Origin: CANQDT01 sp051878935
Lineage (GTDB): Bacteria > Bacillota > Clostridia > Lachnospirales > Lachnospiraceae
Reading direction: 5' to 3'
Assembly (NCBI GenBank): GCA_051878935.1
Contig: JBJELB010000013.1
Coordinates: 5,563-69,562, forward strand
Length of the DNA stretch: 64,000 nt
In this document: positions 8,699-17,391 of the stretch, in pieces
How the letters are laid out: each line of letters begins with the position of its first letter
How positions within the stretch are numbered: position 1 is the stretch's first letter
The notes under the pieces: generated by a model
The model's database searches: none
What the model was told of the DNA's origin: nothing
What the model saw: the letters and a program-made list of their open reading frames with translations, nothing else
Position numbers and translations under genes: made by a program

Positions 8699-10438
8699 CT
8701 ATTGTTCCCCATCATTTATGATGGTGTCACGAAGCTTATTGAGTGTCACTTTTGTTTCCGCAGTCGTTTCTCCGAGCAAACCTGCAATTTCCTGTGCGAC
8801 CATCATCTGTTTATCAATAATTTTCTGAGCCATATCAATGGTATCCATCTTAATCTGGTAGTTTTTCTTAATCGTTTCTTCCTGGTCGGAAATATTCTGG
8901 AAGATACCCAGAACATAATCCTGTTCAGGAACGTAGACGATAATCTGCAGCGTCGTCAGTTTATACTCCGGATATGTTATTTTCTTACCAATAATGCTCG
9001 TATGGGTATTGTATACATATTCAAAATCTGCATGGTTGATAATCTCATACAGATACATATCCAACGCCTTTGCCCGTGCCACCTTAAAGTATTTCTCTGC
9101 TGCATGAGAGAATTCAACGATTTTCATCTCTTTATCAACAATAATAATCATGTTTGGCGAGGCATCTAAAACGACATTTGATAAAGATTCTGCACGGTCA
9201 TGCATGTACGGAATACACATATTCCATTCCGCCTTACCCTGATAGGTTGCAATCGCCTTATCACGACAGGAAGGATAGCCACATGCACCACAGTTCAGTT
9301 CATCGCTCTTCTTAGTCTTACCGATTCTTAAAAGAATCTCGCGAATTTCCTCCTCTGTCGGCATCTTTTCTTTCGGTGAACAATCCAGGAATTCTTTTCG
9401 AATATCAATTTTCTTCAGATCAGTATATTCCTCTTCGCGAACCGGCTCTTTCGGAATATCTTCCTCCATATCCAGCTTGATGCGGAAACGGGAAAAATTA
9501 TCCATTGTCTCCCTTACCGCAGGTCCCTTTACACAGCCACCGGTACATATATTCACCTCAATAAAACATCCATGAACCTCATCCTGTTCCATTCCTTTGA
9601 ACAGTTCCATACAGTTCTCAACTCCATGGACATAGAATTTGCGGTAACCATCCTTGCGTTTTTCCTCTTCCGACTTGCCTGCCATGACAGACTGAATCAC
9701 ACCATTGGTTACCGGATAGAGACGATTTACACGAGGATTGGCATTATGAAAGTCCGTTGACTCCTGTTCAGAAACCACTATATTCTCTTCTGCCAACCAC
9801 TGTTCAAGTTCTGTAAAATTCAATACCGCATCAATGGCTCCCTGACAACGAATATCTTCCAGAGCTTCTTTTTTCTTTGCAATACAAGGTCCTAAAAACA
9901 CTACTTTCGTATCAGCACCAAGTTCCTCTTTAATCAGACGTCCATGCGCGATCATAGGCGATACAACCGGTGCCATATATTTTGTTAAACTCGGAAAATA
10001 CATCTCTATCAAATCATTGGCTGCCGGACAGCAGGTCGTGATGATATTATCCATCTTACCTTCTTCCAGCAATTTCTGATAGGCATGCGTCACATAAGCA
10101 GCACCTTCCGAGGTCTCCCTGATCTGTGAAAAGCCCAGCTTCATCAACGCAGTAATGACCTGCCGGGGATCTTTAAACTTAATCAAGCCAAGATACGACG
10201 GTGCCATCGATATGACAACCCTTTTGCCCTCACGGATAAACTCCTTTACCTGTTCTAAGTCGCTCTTGATGTATTTGGCATTCTGCGGACAGACCTCGAG
10301 ACATTTACCACACAGGATACAGTGATCATCCATAATCTGTGCTGTCTCATCTTTGATCATAATCGATTTTACCTTACAGTTACGAACACATTTATAACAG
10401 TTCTTACACTTGGCTCCTTTAAAACCGATTACGCTCAT
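8699..10438 (-). CDS. PAS-containing [FeFe]-hydrogenase-like sensor protein (HydS/group C type)
   Basis: 579 residues. Domains in order: an N-terminal double [4Fe-4S] ferredoxin (CKNCYKCVRNC, CILCGKCLEVCP), an H-cluster-like domain (L1 TTCCPAAND near 138, L2 LGPCIAKKKE near 180, L3 NICTGGCVKGPA near 297), a further Fe-S motif CGACGYPSCRDKA near 380, a PAS domain (about 410-510) and a C-terminal helical tail. L3 lacks the usual Met-Ala before the cysteine. Families with this layout (group C) are proposed to be hydrogen or redox sensors rather than bulk catalysts. It overlaps the upstream gene by ATGA, and the phosphatase follows at 11 nt, which suits a sensor-phosphatase output. Confidence 0.87.
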   Translation of the reverse strand: MSVIGFKGAKCKNCYKCVRNCKVKSIMIKDETAQIMDDHCILCGKCLEVCPQNAKYIKSDLEQVKEFIREGKRVVISMAPSYLGLIKFKDPRQVITALMKLGFSQIRETSEGAAYVTHAYQKLLEEGKMDNIITTCCPAANDLIEMYFPSLTKYMAPVVSPMIAHGRLIKEELGADTKVVFLGPCIAKKKEALEDIRCQGAIDAVLNFTELEQWLAEENIVVSEQESTDFHNANPRVNRLYPVTNGVIQSVMAGKSEEEKRKDGYRKFYVHGVENCMELFKGMEQDEVHGCFIEVNICTGGCVKGPAVRETMDNFSRFRIKLDMEEDIPKEPVREEEYTDLKKIDIRKEFLDCSPKEKMPTEEEIREILLRIGKTKKSDELNCGACGYPSCRDKAIATYQGKAEWNMCIPYMHDRAESLSNVVLDASPNMIIIVDKEMKIVEFSHAAEKYFKVARAKALDMYLYEIINHADFEYVYNTHTSIIGKKITYPEYKLTTLQIIVYVPEQDYVLGIFQNISDQEETIKKNYQIKMDTIDMAQKIIDKQMMVAQEIAGLLGETTAETKVTLNKLRDTIINDGEQ

Positions 10439-10680
10439 GCATCAAGCCTCCTTAACACTTCTTCACGGAAGAAACGTTCTGTGTCATCCGGTGTCAGGGA
10501 AAACAGTTCTTCGTCTATTTTTACACATACACCCTGCACACATTGTCCCATACAAAACGAACCGTTCAATTCTACTTTATCAGAAACGCCCTCTTTTTTG
10601 ATTAACTCTGTCAATTTTTCCACCACAGTTCTTGACCCCTTTAAATGGCAGGAACTTCCAATACAAATCGTAATTACCAT
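10435..10680 (-). CDS. Thioredoxin-like [2Fe-2S] ferredoxin (NuoE-type domain)
   Basis: Short 81-residue protein. Four cysteines are spaced as in NuoE/HydC-type thioredoxin-like ferredoxins: CIGSSCHLKGS near the N-terminus and FCMGQCVQGVCV in the middle. It is probably an electron carrier or partner of the hydrogenase-like proteins. The ATG at 10680 is preceded by AGGAGGAG; an in-frame upstream extension to 10794 has no support. Its stop overlaps the next start (ATGA), giving coupling. First gene of the hydrogenase operon. Confidence 0.85.
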   Translation of the reverse strand: MVITICIGSSCHLKGSRTVVEKLTELIKKEGVSDKVELNGSFCMGQCVQGVCVKIDEELFSLTPDDTERFFREEVLRRLDA

Positions 10681-10743
10681 ACTCCTATCTCCTCCTATAT
10701 GTATACACAATATGTTACTTAATTTTACCATAAAATAGGAAAT

Positions 10744-10767
10744 GGAACAAGCCCTAAGGCTTGTCCC
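10744..10767 (-). terminator. Terminator after the adhE-kinase operon
   Basis: On the minus strand GGGACAAGCC, a TTAG-type loop and GGCTTGTTCC form a 10-bp stem with one mismatch, followed by a T-rich but interrupted tract. It lies between the kinase-like gene and the hydrogenase operon. Confidence 0.6.
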
Positions 10768-10786
10768 ACGCTTAATTATTCCGCAA

Positions 10787-11533
10787 TTATTCACACTCCA
10801 TGATCTGAGACCATTTCAATAATAATTCTCTTTCTTCCGGATGACCGAGTGTCAGTCTGGCAGCTGCAACAATTGGAATCCACGCCTGTACGTTACGTTT
10901 GCTGATACCACTCTGTTCACAGAATTCTTTCAAGAACTTATCTGCTGTTTCGATGGATGTGAGTGCCAGTAAAAGATACGTATTAGCAGCATCTGCACTT
11001 GCATTACCTCTGGTAGCATTTACCCAGTTTAAGATATACGCTTTACCATCCTTAATCATGATATTCTTCGGCTCAAAGCTTCCGTGACACAGCTTAATGT
11101 GCTTCGGAACACTATCTAAATGAGCTAACAAATCGTATCTGGTAACATCATCAATGCTTGCCACTTCATTAATCTGTCGGCGAAGACGATTACGGTACTC
11201 ATGGAACAAAGGCACCTGTACTTTATGAATATCATTCATGATACTTACCATCATTTCAATATATTCATCTTTCTTTTCCGGATTTTCTTCCATCAACTGC
11301 TCTAAATTCTTACCTTCAATCAATTCCATTACGATGGCCCATTTCCCATCGATTACTTCAATCGCCTCAATCTTCGGCATATTAAAACCGAGCTCCTCTA
11401 CGCGGGCATGTGTCAATGCCTCGCGAAGTGCTTTTGTTTTGCTATGAGGGTCATGAAAAACTTTGATGGCTTTTCCATCCTGCTCATAAACATCTGCAAC
11501 CTTACCTTCTGCAATTAAATTTGTTAATTTCAT
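10787..11533 (-). CDS. Aminoglycoside phosphotransferase/kinase-fold protein, probably catalytically impaired
   Basis: 248 residues with a kinase-like N-lobe (EGKVADVYEQDGKAIKVF, with the expected ATP-anchoring Lys in AIKVF) and an APH-type C-lobe. The catalytic loop reads CHGSFEPKN near residue 150 where HGDxxxxN is expected, so the catalytic Asp is Ser. The metal-binding Asp is replaced in ILNW near residue 168. A pseudokinase role is therefore inferred. Start at ATG 11533, because GGGAGG lies 8 nt upstream; the longer in-frame start at 11566 would overlap the adhE stop. It follows adhE by 19 nt, so it belongs to the adhE operon. Confidence 0.75.
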   Translation of the reverse strand: MKLTNLIAEGKVADVYEQDGKAIKVFHDPHSKTKALREALTHARVEELGFNMPKIEAIEVIDGKWAIVMELIEGKNLEQLMEENPEKKDEYIEMMVSIMNDIHKVQVPLFHEYRNRLRRQINEVASIDDVTRYDLLAHLDSVPKHIKLCHGSFEPKNIMIKDGKAYILNWVNATRGNASADAANTYLLLALTSIETADKFLKEFCEQSGISKRNVQAWIPIVAAARLTLGHPEERELLLKWSQIMECE

Positions 11534-11552
11534 AGTTGTATCCTCCCAATGA

Positions 11553-14180
11553 TTATTTGGAACCATAATATGCTTTTAAATACATTTCTTTCATCTGGCT
11601 CATTAATGGATATACCGGGTTGGCACCTGTACACTGATCGTCAAATGCCTGCTCAACCATCTCATCCAATGTCTCTAAGAAATACTGCTCATCTACACCA
11701 TAATCAGCGATTGTCTTTTTGATACCTACGCGTTCTTTTAATTCTTCAATCTTAGCAATGAATTTCTCAAGTGTGTCTTCGTCATTCTTACCTACTACTC
11801 CACAGAAGTTCGCACACTCAACGTAACGCTCCAATGTATGTGGGTATTGATATTGTGAGAATGTTCCCATCTTGTCAGGGCATGTGTTCGCATTAAATCT
11901 CATGATTTCTGTGATTAACAATGCATTTGCCACACCGTGTGGAAGGTGATGGAAAGCACCAAGTTTATGTGCCATAGAGTGGCATACACCAAGGAATGCA
12001 TTTGCAAATGCCATACCGGCCATAGTAGAAGCATCTGCCATCTTCTCACGTGCGATTGGGTCTGCTGCACCATTCTCATATGCGCTTGGAAGATATGTGA
12101 AAATATTCTTCATTGCTTTTAATGCAAGACCATCTGTATAATCGGTTGCCATGATAGAAGCATATGCCTCTAATGCATGGGTCAGGGCATCGATACCTGA
12201 TGCACTTGTTAATCCCTTTGGCTGATTCATCATCATATCTGCATCGATGATAGCCATATTAGGAAGTAATTCATAATCTGCTAATGGATATTTATGTCCT
12301 GTGCTTTCATCTGTGATAACTGCGAACGGAGTAACCTCAGAGCCTGTACCGGATGAAGTAGGAACAGCAATAAAGAATGCTTTCTCACCCATCTTAGGGA
12401 AAGTATAAACACGTTTACGGATATCCATGAAACGCATAGCCAGGTCTAAGAAGTTTACATCCTCATGCTCGTACATTACCCACATAATCTTAGCTGCGTC
12501 CATTGCAGAACCACCACCGATTGCAATGATACAATCCGGTTCAAAGCTACGCATCTGTTCTGCACCTTCTTTTGCACATGCAAGTGTCGGGTCCGGAGCA
12601 ACATTATAGAATGTTGTGTGCTGGATGTTCATCTTATCCAATTCGTCTGTCACAACTTTTGTATAACCATTTTTGTATAAGAAGCTGTCCGTTACGATGA
12701 ATACTTTTTTCTTGCCCATGACTTTATCTAATTCAGCAAGAGCAACCTTTAAACAGCCTTTTTTGAAGTAAACCTTCTGAGGTGTTCTAAACCACAACAT
12801 ATTTTCTCTCCTCTCAGCAACTGTCTTGATATTCAATAAGTGTTTTACGCCTACGTTCTCAGAAACGGAGTTACCGCCCCAGGAACCACAACCAAGTGTC
12901 AAAGATGGAGTTGTTGCGAAGTTATATAAATCACCAATACCACCATGAGAAGATGGAGTATTTACAAGGATACGGCAGGCTTTCATCGCTGCTGCATGTT
13001 TTGCCATCTTATCCTGTGCAATACCTACATTACAATAAAGAGCTGCTGTATGACCGAATCCGCCATCTGCTACCAGCTGAGCTGCTTTATCAAGAGCTTC
13101 GTCGAAATCTTTTGCTTTGTACATAGCCAGTACAGGAGATAATTTCTCATGAGCAAATTCCTCTTCGATATCGACAGAGTCAACCTCACCAATTAAGATT
13201 TTTGTCTTCTCAGGAACATCTACACCGGCTAATGCTGCGATGGTATGTGCTGACTGACCAACAATCTTAGCGTTTAATGCACCGTTGATAAGGATTGTCT
13301 TGCGAACCTTATCTAACTCCTCGCCTTTTAAGAAGTAACATCCGCGTTTTGCAAACTCATCCTTAATCTCTTTATAAAGCTTATCAAGTACAATAACAGA
13401 CTGCTCGGAAGCACAAATCATACCATTATCAAATGTTTTTGAATGAATGATAGAACTTACTGTTAACTGAACATCTGCTGTATCATCAATTACAACCGGA
13501 GTATTACCTGCACCTACACCCAATGCCGGTTTACCTGAAGAGTAAGCTGCACGCACCATACCAGGACCACCTGTAGCCAGAATACAATCTGCTTCAGCCA
13601 TAACCTGATTGGTTAATTCAATAGAAGGAACATCAATCCATCCGATGATACCTTCCGGAGCGCCTGCTGCTACTGCTGCCTCTAAAACAATCTTAGCTGC
13701 TGCTATCGTAGATGCCTTTGCACGTGGATGTGGGGAAATAATAATTGCATTTCTTGTTTTCAAAGAAATCAATGTTTTAAAAATTGCTGTTGATGTTGGG
13801 TTTGTTGTAGGAATAACAGCTGCAATTACACCCAAAGGCTCTGCTATCTTCTTCACACCCATCTGTGGGTCTTCTTCTACAACACCACAGGTTTTTGTAT
13901 CTTTATAGTAATTGTAGATATACTCTGATGCATAATGGTTTTTAATTACCTTATCTTCTACAATACCCATTCCTGTTTCTTCTACTGCCATTTTTGCAAG
14001 TGGAATTCTTGCCTTGTTTGCAGCCATAGCTGCTGCTTTAAAAATCGCATCTACCTGTTCCTGTGTATAGGTAGCAAATTGCTGCTGAGCTGCTCTTAAT
14101 TCCTGTAAACGAATCGTCAGAGCTTCAACGCTGTCTACGATTGCTGGACTTACTGGTTTTGTTTCTGCTTTCTTAGGCAT
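11553..14180 (-). CDS. adhE: Bifunctional acetaldehyde-CoA/alcohol dehydrogenase
   Basis: Reduces acetyl-CoA to acetaldehyde and ethanol, regenerating NAD+ in fermentation; forms spirosome filaments in known members. The 875-residue length is normal. The aldehyde dehydrogenase half carries the nucleophile in NGMICASEQS near residue 254. After a linker near 450, the iron-type alcohol dehydrogenase half shows GGGSAMDAAK near 560 and iron ligands in HALEAYAS and HSMAHKLGAFHHLPHG. GGAGG precedes ATG 14180; an ATG four codon-positions upstream is followed at once by TAA. A strong promoter and a Rex-type box lie upstream, pointing to NADH/NAD+ control. Confidence 0.97.
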   Translation of the reverse strand: MPKKAETKPVSPAIVDSVEALTIRLQELRAAQQQFATYTQEQVDAIFKAAAMAANKARIPLAKMAVEETGMGIVEDKVIKNHYASEYIYNYYKDTKTCGVVEEDPQMGVKKIAEPLGVIAAVIPTTNPTSTAIFKTLISLKTRNAIIISPHPRAKASTIAAAKIVLEAAVAAGAPEGIIGWIDVPSIELTNQVMAEADCILATGGPGMVRAAYSSGKPALGVGAGNTPVVIDDTADVQLTVSSIIHSKTFDNGMICASEQSVIVLDKLYKEIKDEFAKRGCYFLKGEELDKVRKTILINGALNAKIVGQSAHTIAALAGVDVPEKTKILIGEVDSVDIEEEFAHEKLSPVLAMYKAKDFDEALDKAAQLVADGGFGHTAALYCNVGIAQDKMAKHAAAMKACRILVNTPSSHGGIGDLYNFATTPSLTLGCGSWGGNSVSENVGVKHLLNIKTVAERRENMLWFRTPQKVYFKKGCLKVALAELDKVMGKKKVFIVTDSFLYKNGYTKVVTDELDKMNIQHTTFYNVAPDPTLACAKEGAEQMRSFEPDCIIAIGGGSAMDAAKIMWVMYEHEDVNFLDLAMRFMDIRKRVYTFPKMGEKAFFIAVPTSSGTGSEVTPFAVITDESTGHKYPLADYELLPNMAIIDADMMMNQPKGLTSASGIDALTHALEAYASIMATDYTDGLALKAMKNIFTYLPSAYENGAADPIAREKMADASTMAGMAFANAFLGVCHSMAHKLGAFHHLPHGVANALLITEIMRFNANTCPDKMGTFSQYQYPHTLERYVECANFCGVVGKNDEDTLEKFIAKIEELKERVGIKKTIADYGVDEQYFLETLDEMVEQAFDDQCTGANPVYPLMSQMKEMYLKAYYGSK

Positions 14181-14214
14181 TACATTGTCCTCCTTGTAAT
14201 AAACAATTCTATCT

Positions 14215-14232
14215 TTGTTAATTTTTTAACAT
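14215..14232. promoter_or_regulatory. Rex-type operator upstream of adhE
   Basis: TTGTTAATTTTTTAACAT matches the Rex consensus TTGTTAA-N4-TTAACAA at all specified positions but the last. It lies just downstream of the predicted transcription start and upstream of the adhE ribosome binding site, where a bound repressor would block transcription. Rex control of adhE is established in clostridia; here it is inferred from the site. Confidence 0.8.
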
Positions 14233-14245
14233 GTTCACGACAACG

Positions 14246-14274
14246 ATAATATCACTTCGTTAAAATATTGTCAA
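14246..14274 (-). promoter_or_regulatory. adhE promoter
   Basis: On the minus strand TTGACA (14269-14274), a 17-nt spacer and TATTAT (14246-14251). Transcription would begin near 14239, directly before the Rex-type box. Confidence 0.8.
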
Positions 14275-14290
14275 GGCACAATTTATTTTT

Positions 14291-16183
14291 TTATAAATCA
14301 TACGCTGTATGCATATACCGTTCCGCTTCCTGCCAGCCGACCACAAAAGACGTCCCTTTCGCACAAAATACAGAACCTGCAGGGTTTTCCAGGTCGCTAT
14401 CACAATCATATCCAATCTCAGCTATAACTTCTTCTGCAATGTCACACACTTCATAACCATCTGCCACATAGCTCATACTACCTGTTCCACCCGTAAAAGA
14501 CAACAGTTGCTGCTGATAATCCATAAAGCTTTCCACCGGCCCCCTGCCCTTAATATACATCATCGATTCCAGCATCTGAGGTGCTTCGAATATTCCCCTC
14601 AGCTTTGTAATATCCGACATCACTCGTCCGGCATATTCCTGCGATACATAAATATCAAACCGATACCACGGCTCAAGTAGAACGGATTCGGCTTTACACA
14701 GTCCATGCCGTACTGCTCTGTATGTGGCTTCTCGAAAATCGCCTCCCTCCGTATGTTTTAAATGTGCCCGCCCATCCTTTAAGACAACCTTTACATCAGT
14801 CAACGGTGAACCGGTCAGTACACCGACATGTTCTTTCTCAAAAATATGGGTTTTGATCAGATTCTGATAATTCGCACCCAGAGTATCTACATGGCACACA
14901 CTTTCAAACGTAATCCCACTGCCCCGCTCTCCCGGTTCTAAGGCAATCTGAACCTCTGCATAATGACGGAGCGGTTCAAAATGTCCATAGCCGGTTACCG
15001 GTGCAGCAATCGTTTCACGATATTCAATGGTCGGTTTCTCAAAACGGACATGGAAACCAAAACGTTTCGGAATCATCTCTTCCAAAACCTCTAACTGAAT
15101 CTCACCCATCACATGGATCCGCAATTCCCGTGTCCGCCGTTCATAGCTCACTCTCAGCATAGGATCCTCGTCTGTCAGCATCAACAGCTGCCTGTAACAA
15201 CGCTCCGGCTCCTCGTCATCCAGCACAACAATCTTCGATTGCAGGGCTGGCGAAAAGAAACTTTTTGAATGCCGATTCTCCATTGAAACACCTACTCTTA
15301 TCATATCCCCGCTACATGTTTTTTTCAAGCCTGTGGCTGCAATTATTTCACCGGATTTTGCCACATTTCCGGATACAAACTGTCTGCCGCGGTAACGACG
15401 AATTTCATTGATTTTTTCCTCCGATTTCGTCTCACCTTCTTGATAAGAAAGGACATCTTTTACCGCCAGTTGACCGGACAGCACCTTTAGAAAAGTCAGA
15501 CGGTTTCCTTTCTCATCATGACGAATCTGATATACCTGTCCAACAAAAGAATCTGTTTCTTTTTCTTCATAATTTGTACCAGTCAATACAGATAACCCAT
15601 TCAGGAAGAATTCGATTCCTTCATCTTTTAACGCAGAACCGTAAAAGACAGGATAACACTCTTGTTCCCGATATAACTCCAGCCACTCTTCTCGAAACTC
15701 CTCTATATCCTTTTGATTCTGAATTAACAGAATATCACCGGACAGCTTCTGTTCAATATCTGTCATAACTCCTTCCAGATGTTCCCGTCCAACATCCATC
15801 TTATTGATAAAGTAAATCGTTGGTATCCGATATTCCTTTAATAAACGAAAAAGAGAAACCGTATGTGCCTGAACTCCTGCTGTCGCACTGATCAGCAAAA
15901 CCGCATAGTCCAGTACCTGCAAAACACGCTCTGTTTCACAGGCAAAATCCATATGTCCCGGTGTATCCAACAGATAATAGTCATCCCCGCGATAAGTAAA
16001 ACCGGAAATGCCAGAAAATATCGTAATTCCCCGCCTCTGTTCCATCTCATCTGAGTCCAACGAAGAGGTTCCGGTATCTACACGTCCAAGAGTACGCGTT
16101 GTCCCTGTTTTATATAAGATTTGTTCTGAAAAAGTAGTCTTACCGGCATCTACGTGGGCCAAAATCCCTATTGTTTTCTTCAT
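14291..16183 (-). CDS. TetM-like ribosomal-protection family GTPase (EF-G related)
   Basis: 630 residues, the length of Tet(M)/Tet(O). G1 is AHVDAGKTT, G2 RRGITI, G3 DTPGH, G4 NKMD. Domain order matches translational GTPases that act on the ribosome. Known Tet proteins release tetracycline from the ribosome. This one is divergent, shares the base composition of its neighbours and lies among core metabolic genes rather than on a mobile element, so it may be a resident paralogue with another or weaker function. It ends about 110 nt before adhE and starts next to palindromic element 2. Confidence 0.85.
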   Translation of the reverse strand: MKKTIGILAHVDAGKTTFSEQILYKTGTTRTLGRVDTGTSSLDSDEMEQRRGITIFSGISGFTYRGDDYYLLDTPGHMDFACETERVLQVLDYAVLLISATAGVQAHTVSLFRLLKEYRIPTIYFINKMDVGREHLEGVMTDIEQKLSGDILLIQNQKDIEEFREEWLELYREQECYPVFYGSALKDEGIEFFLNGLSVLTGTNYEEKETDSFVGQVYQIRHDEKGNRLTFLKVLSGQLAVKDVLSYQEGETKSEEKINEIRRYRGRQFVSGNVAKSGEIIAATGLKKTCSGDMIRVGVSMENRHSKSFFSPALQSKIVVLDDEEPERCYRQLLMLTDEDPMLRVSYERRTRELRIHVMGEIQLEVLEEMIPKRFGFHVRFEKPTIEYRETIAAPVTGYGHFEPLRHYAEVQIALEPGERGSGITFESVCHVDTLGANYQNLIKTHIFEKEHVGVLTGSPLTDVKVVLKDGRAHLKHTEGGDFREATYRAVRHGLCKAESVLLEPWYRFDIYVSQEYAGRVMSDITKLRGIFEAPQMLESMMYIKGRGPVESFMDYQQQLLSFTGGTGSMSYVADGYEVCDIAEEVIAEIGYDCDSDLENPAGSVFCAKGTSFVVGWQEAERYMHTAYDL

Positions 16184-16208
16184 ACTCCCTCCAGGTAAAT
16201 TGATATCT

Positions 16209-16618
16209 CTCGCCGCGCCCCCTTCGGGAGCTGTCCGTGCCTATGTATTTTCGCAGACGCACAGTTTTTAGAAAGACACACACTCTGATGATGTCACGAA
16301 ACGCGCCGCTGAGTTGTCCGAGTCAACCGCTAGTGATTTCAGTATCTTTTTTAGGCACACTCCCGTTCGGTTTCCAAATCGACGGGAATTGCCCGCATGA
16401 AAATCCCTTCGGGATGGCGGGCAAGTAGGCAATCACTTGCGTTGCAAGTGGTTACCAAAAACGACCAAAAAAAGATACATAAAACACTGCTGGTTGACGA
16501 GTTGGCTCATAAGGCGCGTAATCAAACGTGACAGAACAGAGTGTGATGTCTTTCTTAAAACTGAAAACGCGCAAGAAAATACATAGGCACGGACAGCTCC
16601 CGAAAGGGGCGCGGCGAG
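16209..16618. repeat. Long palindromic element, copy 2 (410 bp)
   Basis: The outer 43 bp at each end (from CTCGCCGCGCC at 16209 and to GGCGCGGCGAG at 16618) are inverted complements with one mismatch. Inside, both arms carry related segments: CGCAGACGCACAG and AGAAAGACACAC on the left, AAGATACATAAAACACTGC and GGCGCGTAATCAAACG on the right. The centre has its own hairpins, such as CACTTGC/GCAAGTG and GCCCGC/GCGGGC. Compared with copies 1 and 3 it lies in the opposite orientation and has a different central loop region. It fills the gap between the TetM-like gene and the ABC ATPase, and no ORF is apparent. Confidence 0.88.
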
Positions 16619-16668
16619 ATTATAAATATGTATACGAAAAGGCGGGTACCTCGTATCCGCCTTTTCTT

Positions 16669-17391
16669 CTATAATACTTTACTTAAGAATCCTTTTGTTC
16701 TTTCATGCTGTGGATGATCAAATACATCCTCCGGTTTTCCTTCTTCCACAATGATGCCGCCATCCATAAAGACTACGCGGTCTGCCACCTCGCGGGCAAA
16801 TCCCATCTCATGGGTTACAACTACCATGGTCATACCCTCACTGGCCAATTGTTTCATAACGTCCAGTACTTCGCCAACCATTTCCGGGTCAAGTGCAGAA
16901 GTTGGTTCATCAAATAGCATTACATGTGGATTTAGACATAACGCTCTGGCAATCGCCACACGCTGCTTCTGTCCACCGGACAATTGAACCGGGTAATTTC
17001 CTGCCTTATCCGCTACGCCTACACGTTCCAGCAGTGTCATCGCCCTTTCGGTAGCTTCCTGCTTTGTCATTAGCCCCAATTTTACAGGTGACAAGGTCAC
17101 GTTTTCTAAAATGGTCAAATGTGGGAACAGGTTGAATTGCTGGAATACCATTCCACAATCACGTCGGAACAGATTGATATTCGTCTTACGATCCGTGACA
17201 TTGACTCCATCAATCACTATCTCGCCTTGTGTTGGAATCTCCAGAAGATTCAAACAGCGAAGAAATGTGCTTTTACCGGAACCGGACGGACCGATGACAC
17301 AAACGCATTCCCCTTTTGCTATATCAATATCAATACCCTCTAATACTTTGAGGTCACCAAAATATTTATGCAACGATTTAACGTGTATCAC
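16669..17391 (-). CDS. Polar amino acid ABC transporter ATP-binding protein
   Basis: 240-residue ATPase of the GlnQ/HisP type. Walker A GPSGSGKST, the signature LSGGQKQR, Walker B VMLFDEPTSALD and the switch His in VVVTHEMGFA are all present. Start chosen at GTG 17391, 10 nt after AAAGGAGG; a longer ATG frame to 17418 would place that ribosome binding site inside the gene. It overlaps the permease end by 14 bp. With the permease and binding protein it forms a complete importer operon. Confidence 0.93.
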   Translation of the reverse strand: MIHVKSLHKYFGDLKVLEGIDIDIAKGECVCVIGPSGSGKSTFLRCLNLLEIPTQGEIVIDGVNVTDRKTNINLFRRDCGMVFQQFNLFPHLTILENVTLSPVKLGLMTKQEATERAMTLLERVGVADKAGNYPVQLSGGQKQRVAIARALCLNPHVMLFDEPTSALDPEMVGEVLDVMKQLASEGMTMVVVTHEMGFAREVADRVVFMDGGIIVEEGKPEDVFDHPQHERTKGFLSKVL

